The notes under the pieces were generated by a model that had not been told where the DNA came from, did no database searches, and saw only the letters and a list, made by a program, of their open reading frames with translations. From Charina bottae (Eukaryota; Chordata; Lepidosauria; Squamata; Charinaidae), in NCBI GenBank assembly GCA_023362775.1, contig JALMGJ010000002.1, positions 55,522,914 through 55,586,913 of the forward strand: a stretch of DNA of 64,000 bases. Reading direction: 5' to 3'. A program made the translations under genes and the position numbers. This document shows, one piece after another, positions 10,068 to 21,223 of the stretch (position 1 is the first letter of the stretch; each line of letters starts with the position of its first letter).

Positions 10068-10948
10068 TTGCCTCTTACAGCAACAGCCATGGTCTGCAAA
10101 GAGCTTACAAAGCATCAGAGGGATCTCATTGTTGGAAGGTTTCAGTCAGGAGAAGGGTACAAAAAATTTTCCAAGGCATTGGATATACCATGGAACACAG
10201 TGAAGACAGTCATCAACAAGTGGAGAAAATACGGCACAACGGTGACATTACCAAGAACTGGATGTCCCTCCAAAATTGATGAAAAAACAAGAAGAAAACT
10301 GGTCCAAGAGGCTGCCAAGAGGCCTACAGCAACATTAAAGGAGCTGTAGGAATTTCTGGCAAGTTCTGGTTGTGTACTACATGTGACAACAATCTCCCAT
10401 ATTCTTCATATGTCTGGGCTGTGGGGTAGGGTGGCAAGACGGAAGCCTTTTCTTACAAAGAAAAACATCCAAGCCCGGCTACATTTTGCAAAAACCTACA
10501 TGAAGTCTGACAAAAGCATGTGGGAAAATGTGTTATGGTCTGATGAGACCAAGGCTGCACTTTTTGGGCATAATTCCAAAAAGTATGTTTGGCGCTCACC
10601 ATACCCACAGTGAAGCATGGTGGTGGCAGCATTATGCTTTGGGGCTGCTTTTCTTCAGCTGGAACTGGGGCTTTAGTCAAGGTGGAGGGAATTATGAACA
10701 ATTCCAAATATCAGTCAATTTTGGCACAAAACCTTCAGGCCTCTGCTAAAATGCTGAAGATGAAGAGGAATTTCACCTTTCAACACAACAACGTCCCAAA
10801 GCATACCTCCAAATCAACAAAAGAATGGCTTCACCAGAAGAAGATCAAAGTTTTGGAATGGCCCAGCCAGAGCCTGGACCTGAATCCAATTGAAAATCTG
10901 TGGGGTGACCTGAAGAGGGCTGTGCACAGGAATGCCCTCACAATCTGA
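10068..10948 (+). pseudogene. Tc1-type transposase remnant
   Basis: The N-terminal helix-turn-helix reads clearly (LTKHQRDLIVGRF, IPWNTVKTVINKW). There is one in-frame stop at about 10347 and a frameshift near 10600. The DDE domain follows: VLWSDETK supplies the first Asp, [10 protein letters not shown] is conserved, and IENLWGDLK holds the last acidic residue. Where the family has an Asp-Asn-Asp motif this copy reads Asn-Asn-Val, so a catalytic acid is lost. Together with the stop and frameshift, this shows the copy is inactive. Confidence 0.9.
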
Positions 10949-11156
10949 CAGATTTGGAGCGCTTCTGCAAAGAAGAGTGGGCAAAGATTCCCAAGGCAAG
11001 ATGTGCCGATTTTCAGTTTTTCAAATGAATTGTACAGCTTGTATGTTATATTAAACGTGGAAAAAAATCTGAAGTGATTTATCTTGGTCTGATTTTTTTA
11101 CATCTCAAAAACCTGGCATTTTAACAGGGGTGTGTAGACTTTTTATATCCACTGTA

Positions 11157-12590
11157 TAATAAAACTTCCATGGATATTTCTAGTATATCTTTGCTCAATC
11201 TGAGCAAAAATCTCTTAGGTGTTGAACCACAACTCCAATTGTGTTCTCTCAAAGACACTGACAACTGTAACACAGCAGAAGCAGGAGGCCCTGGGTTGGA
11301 GGGAGGACAATTATACATGAACACCTAAGGCCCAAACTACATGTAATATGTAGTTAAGTGTGATTACACAATTAATGTGCATTGTTTATAACCACAGCCT
11401 GTTCAAGTCTTACTTTAAAACCAAAGAGAGGTTCAGTTCCTCTCTACCCCATTATTTATATTCTGCTGTGATATTTGAGGTTACTTGCTCCCTTGTCCAC
11501 AGTTCAATAAATGATAGCTATATTTCTAAAGGAAATTTAATCTAGTTCTTGTACATGCTGAATGCATATACATTTGTTTCAACAAAATAGCTATAGATGA
11601 CTACAGTTCAAAGATCATTAAATGGTTCATTAGTAGGATCAAACTGTTAGGCACATGCCTTACACCTTCTACTGATCATAGTTCAGCCAATTATATTCTG
11701 CTCATGTATTAAATGGACTAATGAACAGAATACAATAATTTGAAAGTTGACTTATATGTTCATAACTGATCCTCATTCTGTAAATAAGCAGTATGATGGG
11801 CCAGGGTATATTTTTCTTAAATATCTGCCTTGCTTCCAATCTATTATCACTCCAAAAGTATAAAGTCTTATAAAAACCTTTAACACCTTTTTCAGATGAC
11901 TAAAACTCATTATTATTATGCTCTTACCTCTAAAGATTTGGGCTGATTCCTATATTATGGGTTAAGAATTTGTTCCACATATGGCAGCAAAAATAAAAAT
12001 TAAGGCTCTGTGCGAATTCTGTTTTTCCCCATTCGTCTTGTTCATGTTGTGGAGTAACAATTCCACATCCAGTGAATAGAGGAGGCCAATAGGTAAAGAG
12101 AAAGATTTATTCAGTTCCTACAGTGACCTTTCAGATGATTCTGGCAAGCATCCTTCCTTAAAAGGGAGCAGGTCATCTTGCAAAGGGCTGCTGAATGGCA
12201 TTCAGCCAACGCAATAAGAAAAGCAAAATATTTATTTTTTGCTGCCCAAGTTGCTATTGTATAGACTTGAACTATACAATAGCAACTAATTAGCTCACAC
12301 TAATGTCTGCTCGGACTCAAGAGGGGCCTTTCTTCAGCAGCACTCTAGGCATTTTCTCTGCTACTTCATCTTCTTTACTTCATCTTCTTTACTGAGATCC
12401 TCAGTAAACCAAGAATCAGCAGTGCATCTGGGCACAGGGAGAAGCCACTCAAGTGCAATCCAGTCCTAAACCCCAGATGCCATATTATTCCAATGAATAA
12501 CTAGACTCTCAGTCAAACTGTCTGCCAGATCCTTGGGAAATTCTAGAGCCTTCTGAAAATCCATAGGATCCATTAGGCACCAGGGGCAGA
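11157..12590. other. No gene recognised
   Basis: AT-rich DNA with no coding signal. A perfect 15-bp inverted repeat with a 7-bp loop lies at 12252-12288 (gttgctattgtatag and its complement). Confidence 0.5.
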
Positions 12591-13420
12591 CCAATCTAAT
12601 GGGTCCTTCCCCACTGCAGAGGGAGTCACTACACCCAACTCTATAGCAAAGAGAGTGATCAGTCTATGAGAAGGGGCAAAGTTCAACACCCTCCACTTTC
12701 AGATTGTGGAATCTGCCCTGAGAGAAAGACCAGAACTAGTGACTGTTCATGTGTGTCAAGCCCTCAATGAGTGGGGTCGGGTTCATGGTGGTCATGAACT
12801 CCTGGGTTGCTTCAGACCCCTCACTAAAGAAAGGCAAGTTGGAGTCCCCCAGTACTCCATTGTTAACCCAGAAATCATGTCAAGCAATCCTGGCAGGGCT
12901 GCCACAGTGGTGCAAAGGTACACAAGAGCACACCCAACTGGCCCCTCTGGTCCAAACACACCAATAAAATCTCACACTCAGCTATTTCCTGGGTAGCACC
13001 ACTAGATGCCAACCGTCTCGTGGATGACAACAGCTCCATCTCTCTTATCCAGAGACCATGGCTGGTGTCAAACCCAAAGCCCTGGTGGGTAAAGAACCCC
13101 TCCTTTCCCCACCCAAGTCTCAGTAATACATGCCAGGTCTGCCCCCTCATCCAAAATTAAGTCACGGATGAGGAATTTCTTATGACAGACAGATCTGGCA
13201 TTGAAGAGTAGCAGCTGAAACTCCTGGGCTCAAGGATCTGGAATCCTGACATCTAACATGAGGTGAGAGAGCTGGAAGGAGGGACTCCCTGAAGATACTG
13301 AACCATCCTTCCCCAAGGGCAGCCTGCTTTCAACCTCCCATTCCCTTTCCAAATCACAACCAAGATCCTAGCCTGGGTGTTCTAGGGGCAGCCACTCTCC
13401 AGAAAGTGGACAAAAACAGA
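12590..13420 (-). pseudogene. Degenerate L2 LINE, endonuclease part
   Basis: Minus-strand translation with frameshifts gives LFNARSVCHKKFLIRDL, then DEGADLACITETWV, then a GDSNLPF-like segment. These are hallmarks of the L2/CR1 AP endonuclease. Many stops are present. It lies to the left of the RT-bearing L2 fragment although both are on the minus strand, so the order is wrong for a single copy and these are two insertions. Confidence 0.7.
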
Positions 13421-13461
13421 ATTGGTTTTAATTTAATTTGATTAAGTCCTGTAAGATTTAA

Positions 13462-15310
13462 AATTTATTTATTTATTTATTTATTTATTCATTCATTCAT
13501 TCATTCATTCATTCATTCATTCGATTTCTCACCGCCCAACTCCCTCAAGGGACTTTGGGCGGTTTACAATCAATAAAACATCAAACATCAAAACAAACAA
13601 TTTAAAAATACAATAAATATAATAAAATCAAGATGGTGATGATGTCTTCTTTCAAACATTGGAAGGGCAATTTTAGGGCTATCCTATGATGTTAGCCATC
13701 CGCAGGAGTTTATGCTCTTCTTTCCGCCCCAGGCCTGTTGGCAAAGCCAAGTCTTGAGTTGTTTCCTGAAGTCCAGCAGCGAGGTGGACTGTCTTAACTC
13801 TGGGGAAGAATATTCCACAGAGCAGGCGCTACTGCAGAGAAGGCACGCTTCTGTGACCCCGTAAGATGGAATTCTTTAACTGATGGGGTCTGCAGCATGC
13901 CCTCCCTGTATGACTGGATGGGACGGGACGATGTAGTGGGGATAAGACGGTCCCTTAGGTATCCTGGTCCCATGCCATGAAGGGCTTTAAAGATCATAAC
14001 CAACACCTTGAATTGCACCCGGAAGCAGACTGGAACCCAGTGCAGCTCACGTAACAATGGTGTCACATGTGTCCGATATGGGACTTCCAAGATGGTTCGT
14101 GAGGCCGCATTCTGGATCAGCTGGAGCTTCCAGATACTCTTCAAGGGTAGCCCCATGTAGAGCGCATTACAGTAGTCTATATGTGAGATAACCAGGGCAT
14201 GAGTGACCGTTGGAAGGGCCTCTCGATCCAGGAAAGGTCGTAACTGGCGCACAACACGAAGTTGTACAAAGGCCCTCCTGGCCACAACTGCCACCTGCTC
14301 TTCGAGCAGGAGTCGCGAGTCTAGGAGGACCCCCAAGTTACGTACCGGGTCTGTCTTGGGCAGTGCTACCCCATCCAGAACTAAAGATGACAATTTCCTA
14401 GATATCGAGGAGCCATTAATCCACAGCCACTCCGTCTTACTAGGGTTCAGTCGAAGCCTGTTTTTCGCCATCCAGGCCCCTACAGCCCCCAGGCACTTGG
14501 ACAGGGTAGAAACTGCATCACTTACTTCCCCCGGGATGGAGATGTATAACTGAGTATCATCAGCGTACTGATGATATCTCACCCCATAGAGGCGGATGAT
14601 CTCACCCAGCGGTTTCATGTAGATGTTAAAAAGGAGCGGAGAGAGTACCGAGCCCTGCAGGACCCCACAAGAGAGGGCCCGCGGGCTGGATCTCTTGCTC
14701 CCAATCAACACCAACTGGAACCGGCCCTGGAGGAAGGAGGCGAACCAGCGCAGTACAACGCCGCCCGCCCCGACTCCCTGAGCCGCTTCAGGAGGATACC
14801 ATGGTTGACGGTATCAAAAGCCGCTGAGAGGTCAAGAGGAGCGAGAATGGATGCACTACCTCCATCTCGCTCCCGCCAAAGATCATCCATAAGCGCAACC
14901 AATGCAGTTTCAGTCCCATGACCAGGCCTGAAACCTGACTGAAAGGGGTCCAGATAATCCGTTTCCTCCAGAATCCTCTGGAGCTGCAACGCCACCACCT
15001 TCTCAACCACCTTCCCCAAAAAGGGAAGGTGGGAGACTGGACGAAAATTATCCAGTACAGTAGGGTCCAGCGATGGTTTCTTGAGGAGAGGACATACCAG
15101 CGCTTCCTTAAAAGCTACCGGAAACACCCCCTCCCCATACGATGTATTGACCATCGTCTGGACCCAGCTGCAGGTCACCTCCCGGGCTGCTTTCACCAGC
15201 CAGGAGGGACATGGATCTAATTGGCAGGTGGTGGCATTAACAGTTCGGAGAACTCTGTCCACTTCCTCGGGGCCGACAGACTCAAACCATTCCCAGTTAA
15301 CAAAGTAAGA
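13462..15310 (-). mobile_element. 5'-truncated L2 LINE, RT region to 3' end
   Basis: The 3' end, at left on the + strand, is an (attc)n run preceded in the element by the L2 tail ccgcccaactccctcaaggg. The coding part reads on the minus strand in two overlapping frames. Confidence 0.85.
13794..15300 (-). pseudogene. L2 reverse transcriptase, frameshifted
   Basis: The first part (about 15300-14705) has SWLVKAAREV, FRPVSHLPFLGKVVEKVVA and [11 protein letters not shown]. The second part (14714-13794) has GVLQGSVLSPLLFNIYMKPL, the active-site box YADDTQLY and the C-terminal ALHGMGPGYLRDRL. A frameshift near 14.7-14.76 kb separates the two. This is the L2-clade RT; the N-terminal endonuclease is missing. 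Confidence 0.87.
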
Positions 15311-15684
15311 ACGTTCCCTGTTTGAAATAGTTTGAAATTGATTAAAAACACATAAAAAAACAAGCATAGCATGGTTGTTCTTCATGTATTCAATCGTTTC
15401 CCCTCCTATGTGATATTTAAGCAACTTATGGAAGACTTTGTTGGACTGCAGGTTTCCCAACTGGTCTAGTGGTTAAGGTGCTGGGCTAGAAACTAGGAGT
15501 CGGAGAGTTCTAGTCCCACCTGAGGCATGAAAGCCGGCTGGGTGACCTTGGGCCAGTCACTCTCTCTCAGCCCAACTCACCTCACAGGGTTGCTGTTGTG
15601 GGGAAAATAGGAGAAGGAAGGAGTATTAGGTATGTTCGCCACCTTGACTTATTTATAAAAATAATAAAGGCGGGATAAAAATTA

Positions 15685-16940
15685 GCAAGGTTATGCTCAA
15701 AATCCTACAAGCTAGGCTTCAGCAGTATGTGAACCGAGAACTACCAGAAGTGCAAGCTGGGTTTCGAAGAGGCAGAGGAACTAGAGATCAGATTGCCAAC
15801 ATTCGCTGGATCATGGAAAAAGCAAGAGAGTTCCAGAAAAACATCTACTTCTGCTTCATTGACTACGCTAAAGCCTTTGATTGTGTGGATCACAACAAAC
15901 TGTGGCAAAGTCTTAAAGAGATGGGAGTACCAGACCACCTTACCTGTCTCCTGAGAAACCTGTATGTGGGTCAAGAAGCAACAGTTAGAACCGGACATGG
16001 AACAACCGATTGGTTCAAAATTGGGAAAGGAGTACAACAAGGCTGTATATTATCACCCTGCTTATTTAACTTATATGCAGAGTACATCATGAGAAATGCC
16101 GGGCTGGATGAATCACAAGCCGGAGTTAAGATTGCCGGGAGAAATATCAACAACCTCAGATATGCAGACGATACCACCCTAATGGCAGAAAGTGAAGAGG
16201 AACTAAAGAGCCTCTTGATGAGGGTGAAAGAGGAGAGTGCAAAAGCTGGCTTGAAACTCAACATTAAAAAAAACCAGATCATGGCATCTGGTCCCATCAC
16301 TTCCTGGCAAATAGAAGGGGAAGAAATGGAAGCAGTGACCGATTTTATTTTCTTGGGCTCCAAGATCACCGCAGACAGTGACTGCAGCCATGAAATTAAG
16401 ACGCTTGCTCCTTGGGAGGAAAGCTATGGCAAACCTAGACAGCATATTAAAAAGCAGAGACATCACCTTGCCGACAAAGGTCCGTATAGTTAAAGCTATG
16501 GTTTTTCCAGTAGTAATGTATGGCTGTGAGAGTTGGACCATAAGGAAGGCTGAGCGCCGAAGAATTGATGCTTTCGAACTGTGGTGCTGGAGAAGACTCT
16601 TGAGAGTCCCTTGGACTGCAAGGAGGTCAAACCAGTCAATCCTAAAGGAAATCAACCCTGACTGCTCATTGGAAGGACAGATGCTGAAGCTGAAGCTCAA
16701 ATACTTTGGCCACCTAATGCGAAGAGAGGACTCACTGGAAAAGACCCTGATGCTGGGAAAGACTGAAGGCAAAAGGAGAAGGGGATGGCAGAGGATGAGA
16801 TGGTTAGATAGCATCACCGATGTAATGAACATGAATTTGAGTAAACTCCGAGAGACAGTGGAGGACAGGAAGGCCTGGCATGCTATGGTCCATGAGGTCA
16901 AGAAGAGTCGGACACGACTAAACGACTGAACAACAACAAC
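15685..16940 (+). mobile_element. 5'-truncated BovB LINE
   Basis: The target duplication aaaaatta lies at 15677-15684 and 16941-16948. The element starts inside the RT domain and runs to the BovB 3' tail (gtcggacacgactaaacgac, then (caa)n). Truncation at the 5' end is typical of aborted reverse transcription. Confidence 0.92.
15693..16929 (+). pseudogene. BovB RT C-terminal half, one frameshift
   Basis: The first frame (15693-16493) covers FCFIDYAKAFDCVDH, GCILSPCLFNLYAEYI and the RT active site LRYADDTTLM. A 2-bp loss near 16398-16400 shifts into the second frame, which continues with GCESWTIRKAERRRIDAFEL to the end at 16929. It differs from the intact copy at 3118-6204 by only a handful of residues, so both come from one recently active subfamily. 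Confidence 0.9.
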
Positions 16941-16946
16941 AAAAAT

Positions 16947-16977
<31 letters not shown>

Positions 16978-17265
16978 ATATGGCAGCTCTGACATCCTCC
17001 AGCTTTGTTGGGTCTGTGACTCCCAGAGCTCTCTTCACCACCACCATACTGGCTGGGAATTCTGAGTATTGTAATCCTAGCACACTAGTTTCAAGAACAG
17101 CGGAAGTGCTCCATTGAACCTGGTACTCTGAAAATGCGTGGAATGTGACTTCCCATGCCCCCTTGTCTGCATTTTGAGATGTGAAGTCCAACACCTTTGG
17201 AAAGCACCAGGTGAAGGGAGACTAATCTCTCAAATGCGGTATCTCTTCTAGTAAAACCTTCTATA

Positions 17266-20200
17266 TATAAACTCCAGCAAAGGAGATCATTACCTTGTCA
17301 TGGTGCTGGAGCTTGAGCACCTCAATGAAACCATGAGCTAAACCGTGAAGGGACACCCAAGACGGGAAGGTCGTGGCAGAGAGGTCAGACTAAATACGAT
17401 CCCTGGGGAAGGTAATGGCAACCCACCACAGTATTCTTGCCATGAAAACTAAATGGATCAGTACAACCAAAGATATGTCGGTATATCATCGGAAGATGGG
17501 ACTCCCAGGTCGGAAGATGGTCAAATGCTACTGGGGAGGAACAGAGGATACATTCAACTAGCCCCAGATGTGATGACGCAGCTAGCTCAAAGCCGAAAGG
17601 ACGGCTAGCGGCCGACGGTGCTGGTGGTGAACGACGAATCCGATGTTCTAAAGATCAACACACCATAGGAACCTGGAATGTAAGATCTATGAGCCAGGGC
17701 AAATTGGATGTGGTTATTGGTGAGATGTCAAGATTAAATATAGACATTTTAGGTGTCAGTGAACTGAAATGGACTGGAATGGGCCACTTCACATCAGATG
17801 ACCACCAGATCTACTACTGTGGACAAGAGGACCACAGAAGAAATGGAGTAGCCTTCATAATTAATAATAAAGTGGCTAAAGCAGTGCTTGGATACAATCC
17901 AAAAAACGATAGAATGATCTCAATTCGAATTCAGGGTAAGCCATTTAACATCACAGTGATCCAAATATACGCCCCAACCACAGATGCTGAAGAAGCAGAA
18001 GTAGATCAGTTCTATGAGGATCTGCAGCACCTACTAGATAATACACCAAAAAGAGATGTTATTTTCATTACAGGAGACTGGAATGCTGAGGTGGGTAGTC
18101 AGACGACACCTGGAATTACAGGCAAGCATGGTCTGGGAGAACAAAATGAAGCAGGACATAGGCTGATAGAATTTTGCCAAGACAACTCACTGTGCATAAC
18201 AAACACTCTCTTCCAACAACCTAAAAGACGACTTTATACATGGACTTCACCAGATGGTCGACACCGAAATCAGATTGACTACATCCTTTGCAGCCAAAGG
18301 TGGCGGACATCTATACAGTCGGTAAAAACAAGACCTGGAGCTGACTGTAGTTCAGATCACGAACTTCTTATTGCAAAATTTAGAATCAGACTAAAGAGAA
18401 TAGGGAAGACCCACAGATCAGTTAGATATGAGCTCACTAATATTCCTAAGGAATATGCAGTGGAGGTGAAGAATAGATTTAAGGGACTAGATTTAGTAGA
18501 TAGGGTCCCGGAAGAACTATGGACAGAAGTTCGCAACATTGTTCAGGAGGCGGCAACAAAAAACGTCCCAAAGAAAAAGAAAACCAAGAAGGCAAGATGG
18601 CTGTCTGCTGAAACACTGGAAGTAGCCCAAGAAAGAAGGAAAGCAAAAGGCAACAGTGATAGGGGGAGATATGCCCAATTAAATGCAAAATTCCAGAGGT
18701 TAGCCAGAAGAGATAAGGAATTATTTTTAAACAAGCAATGTGCGGAAGTGGAAGAAGACAATAGAATAGGAAGGACAAGAGACCTCTTCCAGAAAATTAG
18801 AAACATCGGAGGTAAATTCCAGGCAAAAATGGGTATGATCAAAAACAAAGATGGTAAGGACCTAACAGAAGCAGAAGAGATCAAGAAAAGGTGGCAAGAA
18901 TATACGGAAGATCTGTATAGGAAGGATAATAATATTGGAGATAGCTTTGACAGTGTGGTCAGTGAGTTAGAGCCAGACATCCTGAAGAGTGAGGTTGAAT
19001 GGGCCTTAAGAAGCATTGCTAATAACAAGGCAGCAGGAGACGACGGTATCCCAGCTGAACTGTTTAAAATCGTGCAAGATGATGCTGTCAAGGTGATGCA
19101 TGCCATATGCCAGCAAATTTGGAAAACACAAGAATGGCCATCAGATTGGAAAAAATCAACTTATATCCCCATACCAAAAAAGGGAAGCACTAAAGAATGT
19201 TCAAACTATCGAACAGTGGCACTTATTTCACATGCCAGTAAGGTAATGCTCAAGATCTTGCAAGGTAGACTCCAGCAATTCATGGAGCGAGAATTGCCAG
19301 ATGTACAAGCTGGGTTTAGAAAAGGCAGAGGAACTAGAGACCAAATTGCCAATATCCGCTGGATAATGGAGAAAGCCAGGGAATTTCAGAAAAACATCTA
19401 TTTCTGTTTTATTGACTATTCTAAAGCCTTTGACTGTGTGGATCATAACAAATTGTGGCAAGTTCTTGGTGGTATGGGGATACCAAGTCATCTTGTCTGC
19501 CTCCTGAGGAATCTGTATAACGACCAAGTAGCAACGGTAAGAACAGAGCACGGAACAACGGACTGGTTTAAGATTGGGAAAGGAGTACGGCAGGGTTGTA
19601 TACTCTCACCCTACCTATTCAACCTGTACGCAGAACACATCATGCGACATGCTGGGCTTGAGGAATCCAAGGCTGGAGTTAAAATCGCTGGAAGAAACAT
19701 TAACAATCTCAGATATGCAGATGATACCACTTTGATGGCTGAAAGCGAGGAGGAGTTGAGGAGCCTTATGACGAAGGTGAAAGAAGAAAGTGCAAAAGCT
19801 GGGTTTTAGTTAAACCTCAAAAAAACCAAGATTATGGCAACGAGCTTGATTGATGACTGGGAAATAGAGGGAGAAAAAGTGGAGGCAGTGACAGACTTTG
19901 TATTTCTAGGCGCAAAGATTACTGCAGATGCTGACTGCAGCCAGGAAATCAGAAGACGTCTACTTCTTGGGAGGAGAGCAATGGCAAATCTTGATAAAAT
20001 AGTTAAGAGCAGAGACATCACACTGACAACAAAGGTCTGCATAGTTAAAGCAATGGTATTCCCTGTAATAACCTATGGCTGTGAGAGCTGGACCATAAGG
20101 AAGGCTGAGCAAAGGAAGATCGATGCTTTTGAACTGTGGTGTTGGAGGAAAATTCTGAGAGTGCCTTGGACTGCAAGAAGATCAAACCAGTCCATCCTCC

Positions 20201-20492
20201 AGGAAATCAAGCCAGACTGCTCACTTGAGGGAATGATATTAAAGGCAAAACTGAAGTACTTTGGCCACATAATGAGAAGACAGGATACCCTGGAGAAGAA
20301 GCTGATGCTAGGGAAAGTGGAAGGCAAAAGGAAGAGGGGCCGACCAAGGGCAAGATGGATGGATGATATTCTGGAGGTGACGGACTCAACCATGGGGGAG
20401 CTGGGAATGGTGACGGCGGACAGGAAGCTCTGGCGTGGGGTGGTCCATGAAGTCACGAAGAGTCGGAAACGACTGAACGAATAAACAACAAA
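17266..20492 (+). mobile_element. Full-length divergent RTE/BovB-like LINE
   Basis: A 13-bp target duplication, aaaaccttctata, lies at 17253-17265 and 20493-20505. The 5' region (tccagcaaaggagatcatta) and the 3' end (gagtcggaaacgactgaacg) resemble BovB, but the protein differs throughout from the 3108-6304 copy, so it is a separate subfamily. It ends about 110 bp upstream of the MITE in the PPP4R2 promoter region. Confidence 0.92.
17689..20484 (+). pseudogene. RTE endonuclease and RT, one stop
   Basis: The endonuclease motifs are GDWNAEVG and SDHELL, and the RT has FIDYSKAFDCVDH, GVRQGCILSPYLF and YADDTTLMA. The frame is open from upstream of the first Met (it reads KDQHTIGTWNVRSMSQ) to a single TAG at 19807-19809; the same frame then continues to 20484 with GCESWTIRKAEQRKIDAFEL. 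Apart from that one stop the copy is complete. The coding start lies upstream of 17689 in a frame with no clear ATG, as the intact BovB also has an N-terminal extension here. Confidence 0.88.
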
Positions 20493-20605
20493 AAAACCTT
20501 CTATACCACGTGACTATAGAAAAGTAATTCCTCTCTATAGGAGAGGGAAGAAAAGAGTCGAGTGGAAATGAGCCGGAATCTCTCAGGCGGATGACTACCC
20601 TAAAC

Positions 20606-20734
20606 CAGTGTTTCTCAACCTCAGCAATTTTTAAGATGGGCAGACTTCAACTCCCAGAATTCCCAGTATGCTGCTGGCTAGGGAATTCTGGGAGTTGAAG
20701 TCCGCCCATCTTAAAGTTGCTGAGGTTGAAACAC
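20606..20734. mobile_element. Palindromic MITE upstream of PPP4R2
   Basis: Inverted arms (cagtgtttctcaacctcagc and ttgctgaggttgaaacacg) carry an internal inverted copy of gaattctgggagttgaagt. The structure is a short foldback MITE. Clear target duplications are not visible, so the family is left open. It lies just upstream of the CpG-rich promoter. Confidence 0.7.
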
Positions 20735-20749
20735 GAAAAGCCGACTCCA

Positions 20750-21189
20750 AGCCCCTGCCGCGTAAGCGGGTTCTGCGCCACTCCATTTCTGCGCCGAAGC
20801 AGCCGCCGTCGGTTTCCCGCCGAGCGGGCGGTGACATCATCCCCGACGGCCCCGCCCCCTCCCGTCTCCACCCGCCTCTACGAGCGCGCCCCCGTGCCGG
20901 CGGGAACAGGAGAGGCTGGAGTCGGTGAGCTTGCGAGGGGAGTCGGGAGCGCGCACGGCGACGGCTTAGGCGCCATGTTGGAAGGCTGCTGAGCCCGGCC
21001 GCCGGGGATCCACTGTTACTTTCCTTCTCTCTCTGTCTCCCCCCTTCTCTCTCTCCCTCTCTCTTTCTCTTTCCCCCCTCTCTCTCTCCCCGGTGGTGTG
21101 TCCGCGCCTGAGCTCCCTTCGCTGCGCGGCTGCCTGTTTCCTGTGAGAGCCCGGGAGGCAGGAGGAGGAAGAGGAGGCAGCGGCGGATC
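20750..21189 (+). promoter_or_regulatory. PPP4R2: CpG-rich promoter and 5' UTR of PPP4R2
   Basis: A sharp rise in GC and CpG content starts after the MITE and runs into exon 1. There is no obvious TATA box, as expected for a housekeeping gene. A pyrimidine-rich tract (about 21020-21090) precedes the ATG. The transcription start cannot be fixed from sequence; it is probably within 20850-21000. Confidence 0.7.
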
Positions 21190-21223
21190 ATGGATATCGA
21201 GAGGCTACAGGAAGCACTGAAAG
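21190..21223 (+). CDS. PPP4R2: PPP4R2 coding exon 1
   Basis: ATG GAT ATC GAG starts the frame; the donor gtggcg follows. It ends in phase 1 (after AAA G). Intron 1 is 695 bp. Confidence 0.94.

Larger units (their letters stand above)
2207..11154 (+). mobile_element. Tc1-like DNA transposon, split by nested insertions
   Basis: The left end (cagtggatataaag, then tctacacacccctg) is the inverted repeat of the right end (11100-11154). The inverted repeats run well over 100 bp, through the stretch containing caagctgtacaattcaattg. A TA follows the right end. The transposase remnant lies at 10068-10948. Removing the 2626-9936 insert, its 21-bp target duplication and the small Penelope insert near 2350-2505 leaves an element of about 1.5 kb, normal for Tc1. 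The element is dead but its structure is clear. Confidence 0.85.
15462..16980 (+). mobile_element. Sauria-type SINE with BovB inserted in its tail
   Basis: A complete SINE head and body (ctggtctagtggttaaggtg to ggcgggataaaaatta) spans 15462-15684. Its (acta)n/(aact)n tail resumes at 16949-16980 after the BovB insertion. Confidence 0.85.
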
